Shown piece by piece: positions 6,101 to 6,499 of a stretch of 6,499 nucleotides of DNA. The number at the start of each line of letters is the position of its first letter. Position 1 is the stretch's first letter. Origin of the DNA: CAYOBW01 sp964402115. GTDB taxonomy: Bacteria > Verrucomicrobiota > Kiritimatiellia > UBA8416 > CAYOBW01. Below the pieces are notes generated by a model, which was given only the letters and a program-made list of their open reading frames with translations, was not told the origin of the DNA and made no database searches. Where the stretch lies: positions 1 to 6,499 of the forward strand of contig CAYOBW010000363.1 of assembly GCA_964402115.1 (NCBI GenBank), written 5' to 3'. The position numbers and the translations under genes were made by a program.

Positions 6101-6499
6101 GCTGCTACCACAGGTTGGAATCATATCGCTATTGTTCAAACAGGAGGGGGTAGCAGACAACTCTTTGTGAATGGAGTTTCAAGTGGAACTGGAACAGCAC
6201 AAAATTCAACTGGTACAGGGAAGTTAAGATTTGGTCAGAAGGGAAATACTTTAGAACAATTTGTTGGTGGCATACTCGACGAAGTTTCTATTTTTAGCAC
6301 AAATTTGAGTTTGGAAACAATTAATACATGGAAGAATACATCCATTACGAATGCACATCCTAATTATGCCAACCTGGTTGGATACTGGAAGTTGGATGAA
6401 GGAACTGGTGCGGTTTCTACTGCTGATGCAAGCGGACATGGGTATACAGGCACCCTGGTAAATTCACCGGTTTGGGTAGCCACATCTGCACCGGTCAAT
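3092..6499 (+). CDS. Secreted multidomain surface protein (beta-helix / Fn3 / Ig / LamG), 3'-partial
   Basis: The frame stays open for 1136 codons to the window end without a stop, so the C-terminus is missing. The ATG at 3092 is followed by a Sec signal peptide. Order of domains by residue: signal peptide 1-22; N-terminal domain with V-N-G-T-Y, W52, W69-V-I, Y82-Y83 and P96-P-F-T-G-W101 (23-117); a beta-rich repeat of the type 'TFTESSxxDGSI...GKVxVTNLPxGLTAV' (118-240); a choice-of-anchor Q beta-helix (243-570); two Fn3-like domains (581-698, 703-799); an Ig-like domain (802-897); the first strands of another Ig-like domain (898-924); and a LamG domain (from 925). This composition is typical of very large cell-surface or adhesin-like proteins of Bacteroidota, usually exported by T9SS with a C-terminal sorting domain, which here would lie beyond the window. 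No catalytic motif was recognised; carbohydrate or protein binding is inferred. It has its own promoter at 2994. Confidence 0.9.
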   Translation, partial: MKKLYKLITLLMFITLSTNLMATDYRVSGAGTTAVNGTYTPYGTNMDGAPIWKLSEGSYYLHSNGRDRWVINGNGDMPFGGYYVHRDPFSFNQNIPPFTGWEREMGSDPAPTIAEAGPGLSYSSDTFTESSAHDGSIDNSQPVIITHNNFGGGTFNGEIDEDIVASGKVIVTNLPTGLTAVITLTSATTLSVTFTGTASNHANLIEVSNLTFTFQNSAFNTGDASAIRNSTKSDLKINFFQILYVTTTGNDANDGLSWANAKATFSAAVNLAGPTDQVWVKAGTYKPGSSRSNYFALKSDVSVYGGFAGTETSVSERAIATNETILSGEIGEATNTDNCYIVVSSNSISNALLDGFTIKGGYMNGSSPGGSLPNNGGGIFHVFSQVTYNNLKIIQNYALWHGSGVFVNGSELASFNNCLVANNTGGTGAGAFTVFNGTSTLNNCTFTNNCTPQIKVEASGKTNTFNNCIVWGGTENIKIDAGTVNLNYCDYQSCGNTGTFTASNCISSDPKFADAANGDYRLFGNSPCVDAGNDSYNSLLTDIRGFDYGRKLLKTNHSSTGTIDIGAYEYKEGTDQLVLGPTTQASNLVFSSVQATQMTIGWSNGNGTSRAVFVKAANTGTASPVDNTTYTANTTFSSGTQICLTGWYCVYNGTETSVTLTGLTAGTDYIAQVYEYSGASGSEIYNTAIATNNPKSQTTVGRPIVTTLAVTNITTITATGNGNITDLGVSNPTQYGVVWSTSTNPTVDLTTKTAQGAIAVTGTFTSSITGLTANTTYYVKAYATNSVGTGYGEEVSFTNCLAPTITSQSTTAQTQCLGGTFTAITVEATGDGLNYQWYSNTTASTSGGKSLVASNGAQTYSYTPQTTTAGTLYYYCEVTGICGTATSAVSGAFVVNPLPTPTLFAAGATTFCQGGSVVLNVSGNALRFGSNSSVEIADNASLRFTSAQSYTVMAWVYIESNTNTWRGIVTKSGYEGYHYGIWLDNNNKWVYGVYGTGNIVSSTAATTGWNHIAIVQTGGGSRQLFVNGVSSGTGTAQNSTGTGKLRFGQKGNTLEQFVGGILDEVSIFSTNLSLETINTWKNTSITNAHPNYANLVGYWKLDEGTGAVSTADASGHGYTGTLVNSPVWVATSAPVN
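3818..4801 (+). other. Choice-of-anchor Q parallel beta-helix domain
   Basis: Residues 243-570 carry the landmarks of this family: YVTTTGNDANDGLSW (244-258), VWVKAGTYKP, YGGFAGTE (304-311), ILSGEIG, LDGFTIKGG (353-361), GGGIF, then NNC-type coils, and the closing DPKFADAANGDYRL (509-522), SPCVDAG (526-532) and IDIGAYE (563-569). Successive coils place Cys or Leu after Asn-Asn or similar (L391, C418, C444, C468, C489, C505), giving a ladder of roughly 16-27 residues per turn. Such domains usually act as extended stalks or carbohydrate-contacting surfaces; no catalytic triad was recognised. Confidence 0.85.
4832..5782 (+). other. Two Fn3-like domains and an Ig-like domain
   Basis: Residues 581-698 match the Bacteroidota Fn3-like pattern 'MTIxWxNGNGxxRAVFVKxAN...GWYCVYNGT...VTLTGLTAGTDY...YNTA'. 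Residues 703-799 form a second type, with LGVSNPTQYGVVWSTSTNPT and SITGLTANTTYYVKAYATNSVGTGYG. Residues 802-897 are Ig-like, with QCLGGTFTAITVEATGDGLNYQWY and TLYYYCEVTGICGT. They probably serve as spacers holding the LamG domain away from the cell or adding binding surfaces. Confidence 0.8.
5864..6499 (+). other. LamG (concanavalin A-like) domain
   Basis: From residue 925: ALRFGSNSSVEIADNASLRF, then SYTVMAWVYIE, GWNHIAIVQ, LFVNGV (N1027-G1028), LRFGQ, FVGGILDEVSIF (D1063-E1064-V1065) and the closing NLVGYWKLDEGTG with LVNSPVWV. This is a near-complete Laminin_G_3-type jelly roll. The family commonly binds glycans or proteins; the ligand is unknown. The window ends about 10 residues after the domain. 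Confidence 0.85.

Noticed and set aside
3092..6499. Frameshift or broken-gene interpretation of the large gene
   Set aside because: Domain motifs follow in one frame from the signal peptide to the LamG end; the lack of a stop is due only to the window edge.

Overview
The window looks like chromosomal DNA of a Bacteroidota member. Four things point there: two sequences matching the Bacteroidota -7 promoter box TAnnTTTG, A/T-rich start regions without a clear Shine-Dalgarno, a TPR-type membrane histidine kinase paired with a regulator carrying the Bacteroidota-style 'R-x-R-L-R-K-K-L-G-L' HTH, and surface-protein modules typical of type IX secretion (T9SS) clients. Every gene seen is on the + strand.

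Layout: (1) 2-1546, the 3' part of a TPR/transmembrane sensor histidine kinase that is cut by the window start. (2) 1549-2385, a receiver-HTH response regulator starting 2 bases after the kinase stop, so the two form an operon. (3) 2386-2607, an intergenic region whose second half holds four 11-bp direct-repeat boxes and a -7 element. (4) 2608-2859, an 83-residue protein without signal peptide whose C-terminal half resembles a T9SS type A sorting domain standing alone. (5) 2860-3091, a second copy of the same four-box promoter followed by a leader of about 85 nt containing a tandem 10-bp repeat. (6) 3092 to the window end, an uninterrupted frame of 1136 codons with no stop inside the window. 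It encodes a secreted multidomain surface protein: signal peptide, N-terminal W/PPxxGW domain, beta-sandwich repeat, choice-of-anchor Q beta-helix, two Fn3-like domains, Ig-like domain and LamG domain.

The most notable signal is the promoter module duplicated with identical geometry at an offset of exactly 412 bp. It sits once before the small sorting-domain-like gene and once before the giant surface-protein gene, directly downstream of a two-component system. The simplest reading is a co-regulated surface-protein locus. Whether the adjacent response regulator binds the boxes is inference. No RNA genes, insertion sequences or CRISPR arrays were seen.
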